DNA from: Corythucha ciliata
Lineage: Eukaryota > Arthropoda > Insecta > Hemiptera > Tingidae
Assembly: GCA_038030265.1 (NCBI GenBank)
Contig: CM075940.1
Location: forward strand, 17,311,604 to 17,375,603
DNA length: 64,000 nucleotides
Direction of reading: 5' to 3'
Part shown: one piece after another, positions 25,273-35,510 of the stretch
How the letters are laid out: every line of letters begins with the position of its first letter
Position numbering within the stretch: position 1 is the stretch's first letter
The notes under the pieces: model-generated
The model's database searches: none
Seen by the model: the letters and a program-made list of their open reading frames with translations, nothing else
What the model was told of the DNA's origin: nothing
Made by a program: the position numbers and the translations under genes

Positions 25273-28200
25273 TTGTTGAAGTTGTTGTTGAATTTGTTGT
25301 TGCTGCTGAGCCTGTTGTTGTTGCTGTTGAATTTGTTGCTGCTGTTGAGCCTGAAGTTGATGTTGTTGCAACATAAATTGATGTTCCTCTTCCTGTTGTT
25401 GTTGTTGCTGTTGTTGTTGCTGCATTAAAAGGGTGTTTATCGCTTGATCGCTCAGTTCAATGTTTTTCTCCAAAAACTGTTTGTAAAAAAATAAAAATCA
25501 GCCCTACTCTCATAAATTCACCCCTCCCCCCATCTATCACTCACCGCTTGGTATCTGTTATCCAGGGGATCTTGACTTACTAGCTGAACGCTCTCGCTGA
25601 AACCGTCCATTTTTCTGCGGGGGGGGGGGGATGAGACAATTTCGGACTCACTCAGCTGCCACATTCAAGGTATGTTTAATGTTATTTTTCTCACCTGTAA
25701 GGGGATGGCTTGCTAAGAAGAGTCTCTTGGGACTGTTTAACATCGCTGCCATTTCCATTTTCGTTACCTGAATTGAACAAAAAAATACTGTCAATCCCAC
25801 GCGTCAACAAGATTTCAATGGGAGACTTTCGAGTCTTGGGAAAAAGGGGAAAGTGAAATAATCGTGTTAATCACCTGATTTGGTTAACGACGATTGATTT
25901 CTTAAAAAATTCTGATTGCTATTTAAAAAATTGTTGTTACTTCTGAGTAAGCCCGTGGAACCAGTGGATGGGAAAAACGTCTCGTCTTTTTTTGTAACTT
26001 GAACTGGATAAAAATGAAAAATCGTGGTACAAGCACAGAAGTAAATTGTGTGTTTCTAAATCTTTAGCAAAAATAAGTGAAAAAAAAAAACAAAAACGTT
26101 GCGTTAAAAACTTCTTTAAAGTCTCTCATGCGTTTTACTGGAAAATACAAAAAAAAAGCTCGTATTCTACAGGGTCTCAAGAACATATGTATCCAAAAGG
26201 TTCTTGACTTCTTGTACTCGCTATTATTGCGAACGCTCGTGCACTGTTTTCTTTATGGTAAATTTTTGTTGTCATACTATAAATGCAAAGGCTGTCTGAT
26301 ACTGTGGAGTCAAATTTCGTCTTTTCATAAACGAGCATCGATGCAACATGCAAAAACTGTCGTATTTTTTATGTTTCTCCATTTGTCTACCGCCCAACTC
26401 ACACAATTTTTTTTTTTTTTTTTATTTTAACGCCTCACTAAAGAAAGGAAAAAAGGGAGAACAAACAAGCAACATCACAACTTCACAGGTGTAGCACGGC
26501 TGACAAAACAGATTCAATCAATCGAGCTGGGGGATGGGGCATACGCTACTGTTCGATACCACAATGGGTTTGTTTTTACTTTAAAAGAAACTACTAATGA
26601 ACAAGAGTTAACGAACGCGAAATTTTAATATTTTTTGTGTGTATTTGGGAAAGGTGCTGGGAGAAGAAAGGAAACGTCATGTCGAGACTTGAAATAACTT
26701 AGGTTTCTGTCTTTGTTGAAAGAATGACTAACGCCTGGAGTGGTGGGGGCTGCAGACCTGTTAAAAGTGATGAGAAGAGGGTAAGGGACTGATATACATA
26801 ACAAATTAATGTCACTTCTCTAAACAGGTTGCTTCTACCTGACATGGAGAATAATCTCTTGCCGCTTTTATGCTGTTTTGCCATATTTCCGAGAGCATAG
26901 AAGTTTCCTTCAGAATTTTGGAATGTTTATTAAAACAATAGACGTGTGACAAGCAGCCTTACTAATTATGCTATGAAACGCTAAGCCGCAACCTTTTGTA
27001 ATGCAGGCGTTCAGTGATTTATTTATAATGTTTTGCCATATTTTCGAGAGCATAGAAGTTTCCTTCAGAATTTTGGAAAGTTTATTAAAACAATAGACGT
27101 GTGACAAGCAGCCTTACTAATTATGCTATGAAACGCTAAGCCGCGACCTTTTATAATGCAGGCGTTCAGTGATTTATTTATAATGAACTTGCTCGGCTAA
27201 GAGGTACCTGTTTTAAGTTGATTTAACTTGTCATCGATTTAGAATTTTTCCGCTTTCTCACGAGGCCCCCCTCCCTCTTATTTTTACGTATTGAAAAACG
27301 ATTATTTAAAGAGACAGAAATGGTTCTATTCCAATGATTCCGAACAATATCGGCCCCCCTCATCCCACCACAATTCTTTTGTTCCCCATTTCATGTTGAC
27401 GCTGTCTTGAAAAAAAAACAAAACAAAACAAAACAAAAAACAGTCTTTTGTCACCGTCAAAAGTGCAACAAGGGGCATGAGTGTTGACAAATACTTTTTC
27501 CATCCACGTCCACACGCATGCAACACATGCATGTCAAGAACATCATAATCGAACAAAATATTCATTCTTTTTTTTTAGCTGAATCGATTCCTTCAGCGCT
27601 TCGTAGGAATGATTTTGGCCCCCTCCCCCCTTTCTCGTGAACTCCTACCCGAGGAAATAGTGCTAATGGTCATAGAACAGAAATTTCAGGAACGTCAATT
27701 TATTTTGTGCGCGTGTCTTAACTATTTTTAACATATTTTTCAACGATTGGGTTCCGTCCTTCAAACTTGTTAACCCACTCAATTGAAAATGATGGGAAAA
27801 GCCATGTTTTTCATTGTTCATTACTGTTTTTCGACGAATGAAAACCCTTTTCATTGCTATTGTTTTGAAAAGGGCGAAGAAGTGAGAAAGAGAGAGAGAT
27901 TTAAGTCAATCATTTCTTAGAAGTGTGCCGGGGGGGCGGGGGCAAATAGGAGGGGTCCCCAGTCATTCACCCGATTGAATTGAGGGGCGAACTGAGATTA
28001 TGTAGCAAACCAAAACAAATGTCTTGTGTGCGTTACAGATTTCTTAAGGGAAATCGGCATTATTTGAAAAAGCGTTTGTATTGATTTGGAAAAGAACGTA
28101 ATGGCTGAAATATAAGGGACAGGAAAAACACTGGCTGACCATTCCCCTCCCCCTTCCACATACTAGGCTATATCATTTGCGATATTTTCCTAGCGAATGC

Positions 28201-30279
28201 ATTGTGTGCTTTTGTTGTACAGTGGTAAGAAAAAATGATTGAAACAAAAAAAAAAATTTTTTTTTTCGTATCAAATCATTGGCACCACTATTTAAAAATA
28301 TGCAAGAAATATAACGATATCCAATAATGGAGGTCTAGAGAACGCGTTACCTCCCATAAGACGGCGTTTTCTCAAGCTTGTTACACCGTCACTAGTGGGG
28401 CTGGATATTTCATCTTCTTCCTCGGGTATCGTGTATACCTCGCCCGGACTGTGATCGTAGAAAGTCTCCATAGTGAGCTGTTGTTTCGCTTCATCTTTTG
28501 TTGCGGTCGCGGCTAAGAGTTCAGTCTGGTTATCTTCATGGGAGAGGGACGAGGAGGTTGGTGGGGACAGGGAGAGACGGATTTCTGGTGAATTCAACGA
28601 AGGCGCAGAGTTGGAATACTCACAGTCAGGCAAGCTCGCTCCAGTTGTTCGTGTGTCGTCGTTTCGTTTGTCGTTCTCCCAGCTCTGCAAGAGTTGAGAA
28701 TTAGTAGCTTATAAAGGGAGCGGAGTTTTGAAATTGTGAGCGGTTAAATTGGGACAAACGATCACACTTACTGCACTTTGGAAGTAAGGAGGTTTCTGAG
28801 AAGTGTAACTTTCTTGTCTTTGTAGCCCGAAATCTTTTTTTGAACTCATTGAACCATCGTCCTGCATTTCTTTCACTTGTTGATTGTCGGACATCTGAGG
28901 TAAATGATTAGTCAAACTTTGGTGTTCATCCTGAGACTGCCGGTACTTGTCTGTTCGATGATATTCGTAATTATTGTCATTCGACTGTCCGAAATGATCT
29001 TGAGGTCTATGGTACGGGTCTTGGTGCATAGTTTGGTACTCCTGTTTCTGAATAGCGTTGCTCATTTGTGACTGGAAACCCTGCTGAGCCTGCGTCAATT
29101 GAGGCTGTGGCTGTTGTTGCTGCTGAGGTCGTTTCATGTCTTGCGGCCCAGACATGTACCCTCGGGGTTGAAGATTCGGGTGCATGCTGGGCGGTTGTTG
29201 GTGATGTGGACCCTGCAGCGGTTGTTGCATGCTCTGATGGTGGGGTAAGACTGGCGGCATGTGTCGTGGCATGTCGTGCCTGATTAGAGCATGAGGTCCA
29301 GACATTCTCATGGGACTGGCGTTGTGAGTGGGCCTTAACGGGGAAGAATGGATTTGATTCGTTTAGTATTAAATTTATTATTGCAATAAAACTCGATTGT
29401 GAAAAGAAATCTAACATTGGTTTAGCGGGAGTGTCCATCGCTTCGGCTTTAGCCATTACGTTCTGTATCAAAGCCCTTTCCTCGGCACTTAAGTGACTAA
29501 GATCTAAATTTGATTCTTCAGGGCCTGAAATAAACAAATATTTATTCACATACTTTCTCGTGCGGTCACCTAGAACGTTCAGACTGCTGCTTTGTTTTAA
29601 ATTATGTATGCAGAGACGAGGGGTTTTGAAGAAATTAATTCTGAAATCCTTGTAGACTACCACAAGACTAAATAAATTAGTATTTCAAAGTCTTTTATAC
29701 GACTACTTATAAAGTAATGACCTCAAAAAGTCTGGCATTGCTAACTTTTGAACAATCCACAGCAAATAGCCCTTGATCTAGACGTTTTGAGCATTGAATG
29801 CTCAATAAAACTGTAATTTGTAAATAACGTCGATATTTTGTAGGTATACCACAGAAAATGGACGCGATGAAGCCGCCGATTCAAGCTTATTTGAGCGTTC
29901 TTTTTTTAAAAAAATCCAGTTAGTTTTTTAATCGTTACTACACATATGAAAAAAAAAAAACAATAACTAGTTTGTTCAAATATTGTAAATTGTATGTACG
30001 TTCATGCATTTCCCTCGCTCTTGAGCCCGACTGACTGCTGCGATTGGCTCGTTATAGACTTTTTCAAGTTTAACTAATGGACGAACCTCTAGGTAGTGGC
30101 GGCTGAGGTCGAAGTATTGGCGGTTGAATGCCGGCTGGTCTCATCGGCCTGGGGTATGTCATCTGCTGAAGTCTTGGTTGCGAGGGTCTTATTTGACTGG
30201 GAGGAAGTTGTTGTCCTGCCCCCTCGTTTTCACCCTCGCCGATTAACGAGTTGAGCATTTTACTCGCGAAGCTGAACAT
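18459..30279 (-). CDS. Fife/Piccolo/RIM-like presynaptic active-zone scaffold protein
   Basis: Nineteen exons join in perfect phase: 30087-30279, 29416-29524, 28772-29333, 28351-28684, 25875-26003, 25695-25767, 25545-25614, 24505-25476, 24335-24440, 20867-21498, 20555-20804, 20263-20485, 20043-20206, 19848-19984, 19638-19777, 19440-19533, 19177-19376, 18866-19101 and 18459-18800 (4,966 nt, about 1,655 residues). The start is MFSFASKMLNSLIGEGEN. Exon 2 has DLSHLSAEERALIQNVMAKA, the helix that precedes the zinc finger in RIM/Piccolo/Fife proteins. The centre is Gln-rich (exons 8 and 10). Exon 18 has HHKPRSWQPSPYESDEEEDL followed by a basic helix, IKAEIARRRQQIEENARL, which I associate with the region before the PDZ domain of Piccolo/Fife relatives. 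These proteins organise vesicle release sites at synapses. No PDZ, C2 or complete zinc finger was found, so the protein is either short or its 3' exons are unresolved. The exon chain is far more certain than the family name. Confidence 0.7.
20867..21498 (-). repeat. Gln-rich coding segment (exon 10)
   Basis: The exon encodes a disordered segment dominated by Gln, His, Ala and Met, with runs of up to five Gln. Long antisense frames in this exon are artefacts of CAG/CAA repetition. Confidence 0.8.
21600..22339 (-). repeat. Degenerate short-period array, family A, inverted, in intron 9
   Basis: Repeats read ctaaaaatggccaaactgac, then gattcgcgccc, the reverse complement of the 11150-11890 and 31490-32560 arrays. 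Clear units are near 21865, 21906, 21950, 22116, 22207 and 22239. It lies in the 2.8-kb intron between exons 9 and 10 of the Fife-like gene. Confidence 0.7.
22340..23060. repeat. 21-22-bp tandem array, family F
   Basis: Tandem units of gaaactgtcaatttcgtcct with a period of 21-22 bases, clearest at 22600-22760 and 22840-23058. In one minus-strand frame they encode a KLTVSRT-like seven-residue repeat, a by-product of the 21-base period. No CRISPR structure: the units abut and have no unique spacers. Two short phrases (accatggggtttttaa and an accompanying ttcaggct) recur at 22530 and 22788, indicating a larger duplication. Confidence 0.75.
23060..23650 (+). mobile_element. Penelope-like retroelement relic with GIY-YIG endonuclease
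   Basis: Two adjoining frames resemble the 3' end of a Penelope-like element. The first (about 23070-23206) ends with WVRLPYFGAASLGLDRLL, like the conserved linker after the reverse transcriptase. After a one-base shift near 23207, the second frame runs to 23650 with EVAFKSDNSLKSIL, SGVYRLL, AAYCGRTGRKFQTRFREHL, then KRLECLEKVVIRKEL, the GIY-YIG endonuclease pattern (here VY and YCG). A TGA at 23312-23314 sits exactly where a Cys is usual. The frameshift and stop mark it as dead. It lies in antisense orientation within intron 9 of the Fife-like gene. The RT core is absent. Confidence 0.72.
24505..25476 (-). repeat. Polyglutamine-coding repeat tract (exon 8)
   Basis: The 324-codon exon contains several runs of CAA/CAG Gln codons (longest about 17 residues near 25245-25275). 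The antisense frames rich in Leu or Val over this stretch are shadows. Mixed CAA/CAG usage suggests selection for the protein feature over pure microsatellite expansion. Confidence 0.85.
26004..28350. other. Intron 4 of the Fife-like gene
   Basis: A 2.3-kb intron with poly(T) and poly(A) runs, and the 155-bp tandem duplication at 26874-27183. No coding exon could be supported. Phase continuity between exon 4 and exon 5 is exact without one. Confidence 0.55.
26874..27183. repeat. Tandem duplication of a 155-bp unit
   Basis: Unit 1 (26874-27028) and unit 2 (27029-27183) are adjacent and almost identical. They begin with tgttttgccatat and end with tgatttatttataa. I see only about four substitutions (for example gcaacc/gcgacc, ggaatg/ggaaag), so the duplication is recent. 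Confidence 0.9.
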
Positions 30280-31489
30280 TTTCAACTTGTTCTTTCAAGC
30301 ACCTCGGCTTAACCCCCGGGTGTTCCCCTGGCCTCGGCTCCGGACTTGTACTCTCACACACACAAAATATGTAATTAAAAAAAAAAATCAACCCATCATT
30401 TTCCCCCTTTTCAAGTGTGACAAGTCTACGCGGACGACACACTATGATGTAGTACGCCCCAATCGATAATCGTGACCCGCGCAGGCGTTTCCATTTCATC
30501 GTTTCTCGTAAATACGTTTGCCTCATACCTTTTATTAACCTTCCAGATGGCATCTTAAGAGCTTTCATTCAGAGCGAAAATGAATTTCGATGCATGAGCA
30601 GGCCTTAGCTGGCAGCATTTTGAACTAGAACCTGCCACGTCCTGGCAGTTTATGACACCCATGTCATTCATCCATTTCTGACAAAAAACGAACATTCATC
30701 CCCGCCCCGGTCATTTTTTGCTTCCCTGATTTTAAACTAGCTGTTTTGGTCCCAGAATTTCTTTACTGTGCCGAATATTTTTTTTAAAAAATTGGTATTC
30801 TAGTTTCGGCCCGAATACGTAGCAAAGATTTCTGTTCACCTCTGTCTGAAACCTACACACTCAAGGGAAAGCGGCTAAGTCTTCTCGTCTCGCTTGATTC
30901 GAGTGAAATTACTGAAGTTGGGGCCCCCGGGCCTTGGATAAGATTTGTCTTGGTGGGGGGGGGGGAGGCTCAAAAGTTCCTAGTTTAGTTCCAAAAATAT
31001 CACTTTCTCGGGGAAAAAATTGTCGGTTATTCAATATAGTCAGAATGCAACAACGACAGTTTTCCGGCAGAGATGTTAGGTTTTGACCGTTAACTACCTA
31101 TCTGTACTAATTCAGTTTCTGGGTTCGGATTTACGATTACCCGCGCCGAGTTTTGAGTTGATAAACTACGGAGTTCTCTTTTTGGTGATTCATTCCTGAA
31201 TATAGGCAGGCTACGCCCCTGCAGTGAATAGCGATTTTTAGGCTTTTACCAAAAAATAAGCGTTTCTCCCCAATTTTATTTGCGAATGAGTCTTTCTCGA
31301 TTTTAGCCATTGAGAACTAGCAATTTATTTTGCTTTAGGCATGAATTAGCACTTTCCCAGCAATGAAGTAACCGCTGGAAACCGTAAATTTTCTCAATTG
31401 AATGAAGTGAGTAAGACCTTTTTCTTCATTTGAACCGCGGAAACAGTGAATTTCTGATTTTTCAATTTTAGCTATGATTGAGCGCTAAT
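30280..31489. other. 5' flank of the Fife-like gene
   Basis: Likely promoter side of the Fife-like gene. It contains G and C runs (near 30955) and, at 31230-31460, phrases of family B in inverted orientation (ccaattttatttgcgaatgag, tcgattttagcca). No gene was found. Confidence 0.4.
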
Positions 31490-32560
31490 CAGTTGAGGTG
31501 CAAAATCGTCAGTTAAAGCCATTTTCAGAGAGTGATCGGTTAATTTATGCCATTTTCAGGACACGAATTCGTCTCTCCATCTATCGTCGTCTATTCATTT
31601 TTAGCGCACGAGTTTGGCCAATTTTAGGGCGCGTAATTAGCTACGTCAAGCAATTTTTTAGCTCGGAAGTACTCCAGTTCATCTATTCTTGTGGGGGGGG
31701 GGGGCTCCTGTTTGGTGAGGGGATGACGGTGTCAGTCTATCGTTTAAAATGCGTGAATTGCCAGTTTGGCCATTTTTTGGGTACAGATTAGCTATTTTGA
31801 AGGCGCCATTCGTCCAGTTACGCTGTCTGTAGGATGCGTGTGATCAATTTGGTCAATTTTGAGCACGATTTGCCAGTTTGCCATTTTTAGGGCGCCAATT
31901 TTTATTTTTGTTATTTTTAGAGCGCGTATATCGTCAGCCTAGGCGTTTTTGGCGAAAATTATCAGTTTAGCCTTATTTGATGCGCATAGTCTCATTTTTG
32001 CAATTTTTTACGACACAAATAATCCGTTAAGCCAGGGCGGAACTAGTCAGTTTACCATTTTTTAAGACATGAAATGCCAGATTGGCTATCTTTAGAGCGT
32101 AGATTGTGATTGCCGCCATTTTTAGGGCATGAATAATCAGTTTTGACTATTTTCAGGGGATGAATAGTCAATTATTCTCAATGAATCGTCAGTTATACAT
32201 AAGTCAAGTTTAGCCATTTTCAAGGCGCGAGGCACGAATGGTCAGTTTAGCTATTTTTATTTTAGGAATAGCCAATTTAGATGTTTTTAGACTGAAAATA
32301 GTCAGTTAAGCGAATCATAAAATGTTGCTTCAATCAACGCCGATTATCCTTGCTTTCGTGAATGATCATGATTTTAGCCATTTTCAAGTGGCGAATCGTC
32401 ATTTTTGCCATTTTTCGGACGTTAATAGTCAGTATATATTATCAATTTTGGAACGGAATTATGTAGTCAAGTTTGCCATTTTAAGGCGCCAAAAGTTCAT
32501 CAAGCCATTTCTAGGGCGCGAATAGTCGGTTTGTCATTTTTAGGGCATGAATTGCACTAA
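31490..32560 (+). repeat. Degenerate short-period array, family A
   Basis: About 35 diverged units of gtcagtttagccatttttag, then ggcgcgaata, spaced about 25-35 bases. Clear ones are near 31607, 31753, 31870, 32095, 32218, 32365 and 32506. It lies immediately upstream of the 1.8-kb inverted-repeat element. Confidence 0.75.
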
Positions 32561-32733
32561 AGTCAAGGTAGAGTAATTATGCACTAATGGTGCACCTCGC
32601 TGGGTCCGAGAAAATCGGTTGAAATCAATGACCTCGCGAAACGCTCATTTTGGGCCTCTTTAAGGGGTTCTGGCGGTCACTCTAGTTGCTTTTCGGGCTG
32701 GAACCGCGTTATATTTGTCGGTTGATCATGGCC

Positions 32734-34548
32734 ATGGGCGTAGCCAGAGGTGGGCAGTTGCCCTCCCCTAGACTCGAAAGCGAAGACTTAGTGGGGCGGC
32801 TGCCCACCCATGGATACTGTCGGAGTGTACAAATCCTTCAGGACCGCAACATTTTGTTACGTTCACGCTCACGAAAAAAATTAATTGCCCAATTTAGCTC
32901 ACTGAAAACCCCAATATCGAGGATTTTTGCGCCCTAAAAATAGATTTTCGCAGATCTGACTCAACTAAGAGACGAATTTCTCATAATATGAATAGCATCA
33001 AACCCCCAATTTAAAAAAACATTTTCACGCGTTTGGCTCACTTGGCGTTGGCAAATTCCCCTATCTAAAAAACATCAATTCTCGGATTTGTTACCCGAAA
33101 GCCTTGAGTTTTGGTGGATGAAAAAACAATTTTGTGGGGTTGCCTAATTCAACAACTGATTTTGCAGATTTTTCATGCCAAAATGGCCATTTCCGCAGGT
33201 TCAACTAACTGAAAACCCAAGTTCTCGGATTACGCTTCTCCGAAGTCTAAAATCGCCAGCTTAGTGATAAAATTAGCAGTTTTGCGCAAGAATCACAATA
33301 TCAATACCTATAATACTAGAATCGCCATGTTTGTGCTAAAATCGCCAGTTTCTATGTAAAATTTTTAGTTTCGAGATAAAAATAATTGATTTATTTTTAG
33401 GGTGGTGAGTCGTAATAGTTTCGGCGTTTATATCGCGTAAATTTTTCCAGTCAGAGGGTAAAAGCGTCAGTTTTAGTGTCCAACTTACTGAGCAGAACAG
33501 AACTTACACGATCAGAACTTACAGTCCAACGTACAGAAAATGTTGAGTTCTAAGGGGAAACGCTCAGGAGTAAAATATCCAGTTTTGGGCTACAACAGTG
33601 TAATCACTTTTGGGGTGGAATAACCACCAGTTAGAGTAAAATCGTCAGTTTAGGTAATTAACGTGAGTTTTTGGGATGAAATCGTAAGTTTTGAGGTTAA
33701 AACCGTCATTCGTTTCGGATGAAATTGTCGGTTATTGTAATGAAATATAGGGAACAACACTTCAGATCGGGAGTAAAATCGTCAGCTTCAGAGTAAGATC
33801 TTTCCTTTTCGGTTGAAACAAAGTTCTTTTCATGGTAAAATAAACCTTTTTGGGGTAAAATATTCCTTTTTGACGGGGATCCGAAAAGTTTTGGGGGAGT
33901 ATTGTGGTGAAATTGTCGGTATCATCGTCAGTTTTAGTGTATAACGTGAGTTTTGGAGGTAAAATCGCCAGTTGTGATGAGAAAACTTCAGTTTTGGGGT
34001 AACACTTCGGCTTTTGCGTGAAATTGTCTGTTTCAGAATAAAATATTCATGGCGTTTTCCAATCAATGCAATACACATGTGTGTTGTAAGTTTTCCCACC
34101 CGTCCTCTCTGATTGAAACAAATGTTTACGGAGAGGACGGTGCACTACACTTGTGTAGTGCGTTGAATCGAAATCGCTATCAGTTCCAGAGTAAATTCTT
34201 CAGTTTTGGGTTAAAACTAAATTTCAGTTTTCATCTTCTCTCAAGCAAGTAGTTGAAAATTCGGACTCCCTGTATTGGAAGGCTAAACTCTTCCTACAAG
34301 TATCAATATTTCTGGGGGAAAACATTGTCAGGTTTTGGACAGAAAATCTTAAATAGAAGGCTACAACGATATTTTACAATAGGAAATGTTAGTTTTTGAC
34401 GGATTCTGACCATTTTTGTGAAAATTCAGTTATACTGAGGGGAACAATTGACGATTTAAAGTGCCTGTATCTAAATAGGCGAGCCAGAAGTTTTCTGGTG
34501 CATCTGACATCTTCTGCCCACCTCTAGGCCAAGTGCTGGCTACGCCTC
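32734..34548. mobile_element. 1.8-kb non-autonomous element with inverted ends and 11-bp target duplication
   Basis: The left end reads atgggcgtagccagaggtgg. The right end, reverse-complemented, reads gaggcgtagccag, then after a 10-base insertion agaggtgggcag. Both ends are flanked by the same 11 bases, tgatcatggcc (32723-32733 and 34549-34559). The flanks join to a sequence whose relatives, without the insert, are seen near 40060 (gagcattgtccgagggactt), so an empty-site equivalent exists. The interior codes for nothing. It consists of family D phrases (about 32860-33240), then family C phrases (ggtaaaatcgtcagtttt, about 33240-34260). Related left halves are at 51486 and 62702. The superfamily is unknown. 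Confidence 0.72.
34069..34161. repeat. Cluster of three palindromes inside the 1.8-kb element
   Basis: A near-palindrome at 34069-34086 (caatacacatgtgtgttg), a 10-bp stem CCGTCCTCTC (34100-34109) with GAGAGGACGG (34131-34140), and the hairpin gcactacacttgtgtagtgc (34142-34161) follow one another. The surrounding family C phrases are interrupted here, so this may be a separate small insertion. Confidence 0.6.
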
Positions 34549-34559
34549 TGATCATGGCC

Positions 34560-35510
34560 CGAAGGATTCATAAACCAGGTCTGGCTTTTTCCAACAAAAT
34601 GAACGTGAAATTTGTGGTGACCGCTAAACATCCGTCGTTAGGATGTGGAGAGGTGATTTTGGTGATGTTTTCGCGAAAGTGACTTTTGACTCCAATGTAG
34701 GGGCCCTTGTGCCACAGGCAATCACTCCAAAAATATTTTTCCCCCGTTTCAGTGGTACTGGATCACGTAAATTTTGTCAGTTTGGTCTGTTTTTGTTTTT
34801 CTTTTGTGTGTATCTTACTATACTTATTGTTCCTTATGGAACTGTGGGAGTAACAATGGTGGACGTCCCTTTAAGTGAGCCGTTCGGGTTCAATAACTAG
34901 TGCCGGTTTGATTGGCTGGTAAGCCCGTTCCCCCTCTCCCTTCTAGGTTTATTATGAAGTTATTGGATATTTTTTAAATTTCTAATTAAAACAATTAATT
35001 AATAATGGTGGATCAAGTTGCGATTTTCCGATAATTGAGATAGTTGACTGCCTATGCTCTCATTCACCCCGCACCTCCAAACAAGTTAAAAAGTGTTATT
35101 TTAAGCTTTTGCTCCCACTTCCCGCCAGCCCTATAGTCATTGACGATCACCTACCTACGGATTCCACAAGTCTGAGCCACCATCCAACTACTTAGGGCTC
35201 AGGACCACCCAAACCACTTGCCTGCCGCTAAGGCAACGCAGGTCACACACAGGATATTAAGGGAAGGTTTTCTTGCTCGTTTGTTTTTGTTTTTTCCCTT
35301 TAAATTTCTTCCGAACGAACTTTTTCATCTTGTCCCAGTAGAATTGAGGAAAACACCTCCCCCTCCCTTCAGCCCTATCAGTCCCTGTCAGGCCCGAACT
35401 CAGAGTTTTTTTTTTGAAAGAGACAATGGGCGACTAATTTCCGTTCTTACTCAAGCGAATAGGATTTTCTTGCTTATTATAGCTGGGAAAATAAACAGAG
35501 TCCATAATAG
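34560..35510. other. Region upstream of LARGE
   Basis: No repeat family or coding exon could be supported. The missing 5' exon of LARGE should lie here or within the repeats upstream. An open frame at 35218-35526 is out of frame with the LARGE membrane exon and does not resemble its family. Confidence 0.35.

Noticed and set aside
20990..25428. Long plus-strand frames rich in Leu, Val or Ala
   Set aside because: They are antisense to CAG/CAA codon runs of the Fife-like gene exons 8 and 10.
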